A stretch of DNA of 5,868 nucleotides from Rhizobiaceae bacterium. GTDB taxonomy: Bacteria > Pseudomonadota > Alphaproteobacteria > Rhizobiales > Rhizobiaceae. This document shows, piece after piece, positions 5,348-5,868 of the stretch. The notes below the pieces were generated by a model. That model saw only the letters and a list, made by a program, of their open reading frames with translations, ran no database searches and was not told the DNA's origin. The first letter of the stretch is position 1; each line of letters starts with the position of its first letter. The stretch is taken from the NCBI GenBank assembly GCA_913776675.1, contig CAJYRE010000074.1:1-5868 (forward strand). The letters are read 5' to 3'. Position numbers and translations under genes: made by a program.

Positions 5348-5372
5348 GGAACATTCTCCGGCGGTCAGTGTT
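5348..5372 (+). promoter_or_regulatory. EcfG-type promoter of the PepSY-YflT unit
   Basis: GGAAC at 5348-5352 and GTT at 5370-5372 are separated by 17 bases (GGAAC-N16-TGTT). The -10 is 45 bases before ATG 5418. It lies in the gap between nepR and the next gene, so the downstream pair forms its own transcription unit. Confidence 0.75.
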
Positions 5373-5417
5373 CGAAGCCGTTCACCCAATCAGGACCAGA
5401 CAATCAGGAAAGGAAAC

Positions 5418-5729
5418 ATGATGGTAAGAATAGTCTCCCTCTGCAGGGTCATTTTCTGCGCCAGTTTGGCCTCGGTACATCTGGCGTCGGCCCAGGACAC
5501 GCAGGTTCCTGCCCAACAATCCAGCCCGCCTATGAATTCGCCCGCACCAGCGGCTGGGAAAAACAGTTTTACCGAATCCCAGGCCAAAAAGCAGATGGAA
5601 GACGCTGGCTTTCAGAACATCAAAAATCTGAAACTCGATTCCAACGGCGTCTGGCATGCAACCGCCGACCAGAACGGTACGCCTGTGGAAATTATGCTCG
5701 ATTATCAGGGAAACACCACCAAACGCTAA
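5418..5729 (+). CDS. Exported PepSY-like small protein
   Basis: The 103-residue product starts with a signal peptide: MMVR, a hydrophobic core (IVSLCRVIFCASLASVHL) and an ASA|QD site with predicted cleavage after residue 25. A Pro/Ser/Ala/Gln-rich linker (26-48) leads to a compact domain at 50-100: a helix SFTESQAKKQMEDAGF, then strands NIKNLKLDSNGVWHATA and TPVEIMLDYQGNT. This helix-plus-strands order with G-V-W-x-A and L-D-x-x-G-N resembles PepSY-type domains of small alphaproteobacterial periplasmic proteins. Two ATGs (5418 and 5421) share the ribosome sites AGGAA 5406-5410 and AGGA 5411-5414, so the start is uncertain by one codon. The in-frame extension to 5307 runs through the promoter and is rejected. 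Role unknown; its promoter and partner gene suggest envelope stress protection. Confidence 0.83.
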   Translation: MMVRIVSLCRVIFCASLASVHLASAQDTQVPAQQSSPPMNSPAPAAGKNSFTESQAKKQMEDAGFQNIKNLKLDSNGVWHATADQNGTPVEIMLDYQGNTTKR

Positions 5730-5741
5730 GGAGAAATCATC

Positions 5742-5868
5742 ATGCGCACACTCACGGCACTCTACGACCTGCGGGACCAGGCACAGCAAGTTGTTACGGC
5801 TTTGGAAACAGCAGGGATCCCAACCGATGACATCAGCCTTATTTCTCATCATGATCAAGCAGATAACA
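5742..5868 (+). CDS. YflT/GSP17M-like general stress protein, N-terminal part (runs off the window)
   Basis: ATG 5742 follows AAGGAG at 5728-5733, which overlaps the TAA of the PepSY-like gene (5727-5729), so the two are almost certainly co-transcribed and may be translationally coupled. The 42 visible residues begin MRTLTALYDLRDQAQQVV and continue LETAGIPTDDISLIS. The strand-helix-strand pattern with a small residue motif A-G-I-x-x-x-D-I-S-L-I resembles the N-terminal GSP17M (YflT) domain found in bacterial general stress proteins, often before a glycine-zipper membrane segment. No signal peptide is visible. The 3' end is beyond the window, so the rest of its architecture cannot be judged. 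Confidence 0.72.
   Translation, partial: MRTLTALYDLRDQAQQVVTALETAGIPTDDISLISHHDQADN

Noticed and set aside
5382..5858. Minus-strand frame of 158 codons opposite the PepSY-like gene
   Set aside because: It is antisense to a gene with a signal peptide and ribosome site and spans two real starts.
1..5868. tRNA, rRNA, CRISPR, insertion sequence or phage genes
   Set aside because: I saw no cloverleaf-like sequence, regularly spaced direct repeats, transposase motifs or terminal inverted repeats with target duplications.

Overview
This looks like a piece of an alphaproteobacterial chromosome of roughly balanced base composition. An EcfG-type ECF sigma factor, a NepR-type anti-sigma factor, repeated GGAAC-N16/17-NGTT promoters and a RIME-like intergenic palindromic repeat all point to Alphaproteobacteria, and the repeat favours Hyphomicrobiales (Rhizobiales). 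I cannot fix the family from sequence alone. The window reads as a compact general stress response (GSR) locus: the sigma factor, its probable anti-sigma factor, and several small stress genes carrying the promoter motif this sigma class recognises.

Layout, left to right. At 1-132 is the tail of an unidentified gene (+). At 212-1073 (+) is a two-gene unit: an exported DUF4142 protein and a small BON-like protein, preceded by an EcfG-type promoter. On the minus strand are the EcfG-like sigma factor (1107-1592) and a DUF2188-like protein (1723-2073), each with its own EcfG-type promoter; then a classical short-chain dehydrogenase (2214-2993). The SDR diverges from glycogen synthase glgA (3174-4748, +), and the region between them holds two back-to-back EcfG-type promoters. 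Bases 4749-5073 carry no gene but hold a long inverted repeat and the RIME-like repeat. Then come nepR (5074-5292, TTG start), and a two-gene unit led by another EcfG-type promoter: an exported PepSY-like protein (5418-5729) and the start of a YflT/GSP17M-like stress protein (5742 to beyond the window).

How it works together (inference from family knowledge): in Alphaproteobacteria NepR holds EcfG inactive until phosphorylated PhyR sequesters NepR. Freed EcfG then transcribes genes from GGAAC...GTT promoters. Here the sigma gene carries a full-match promoter of this type (positive autoregulation), and the target genes nearby cover carbon storage (glgA), redox metabolism (SDR), two small secreted proteins and several small soluble proteins. 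PhyR and its sensor kinases are not in the window. The main points of interest are the density of correctly oriented promoter motifs, the separation of ecfG and nepR by about 3.5 kb of target genes, and glycogen synthase as a likely direct target.
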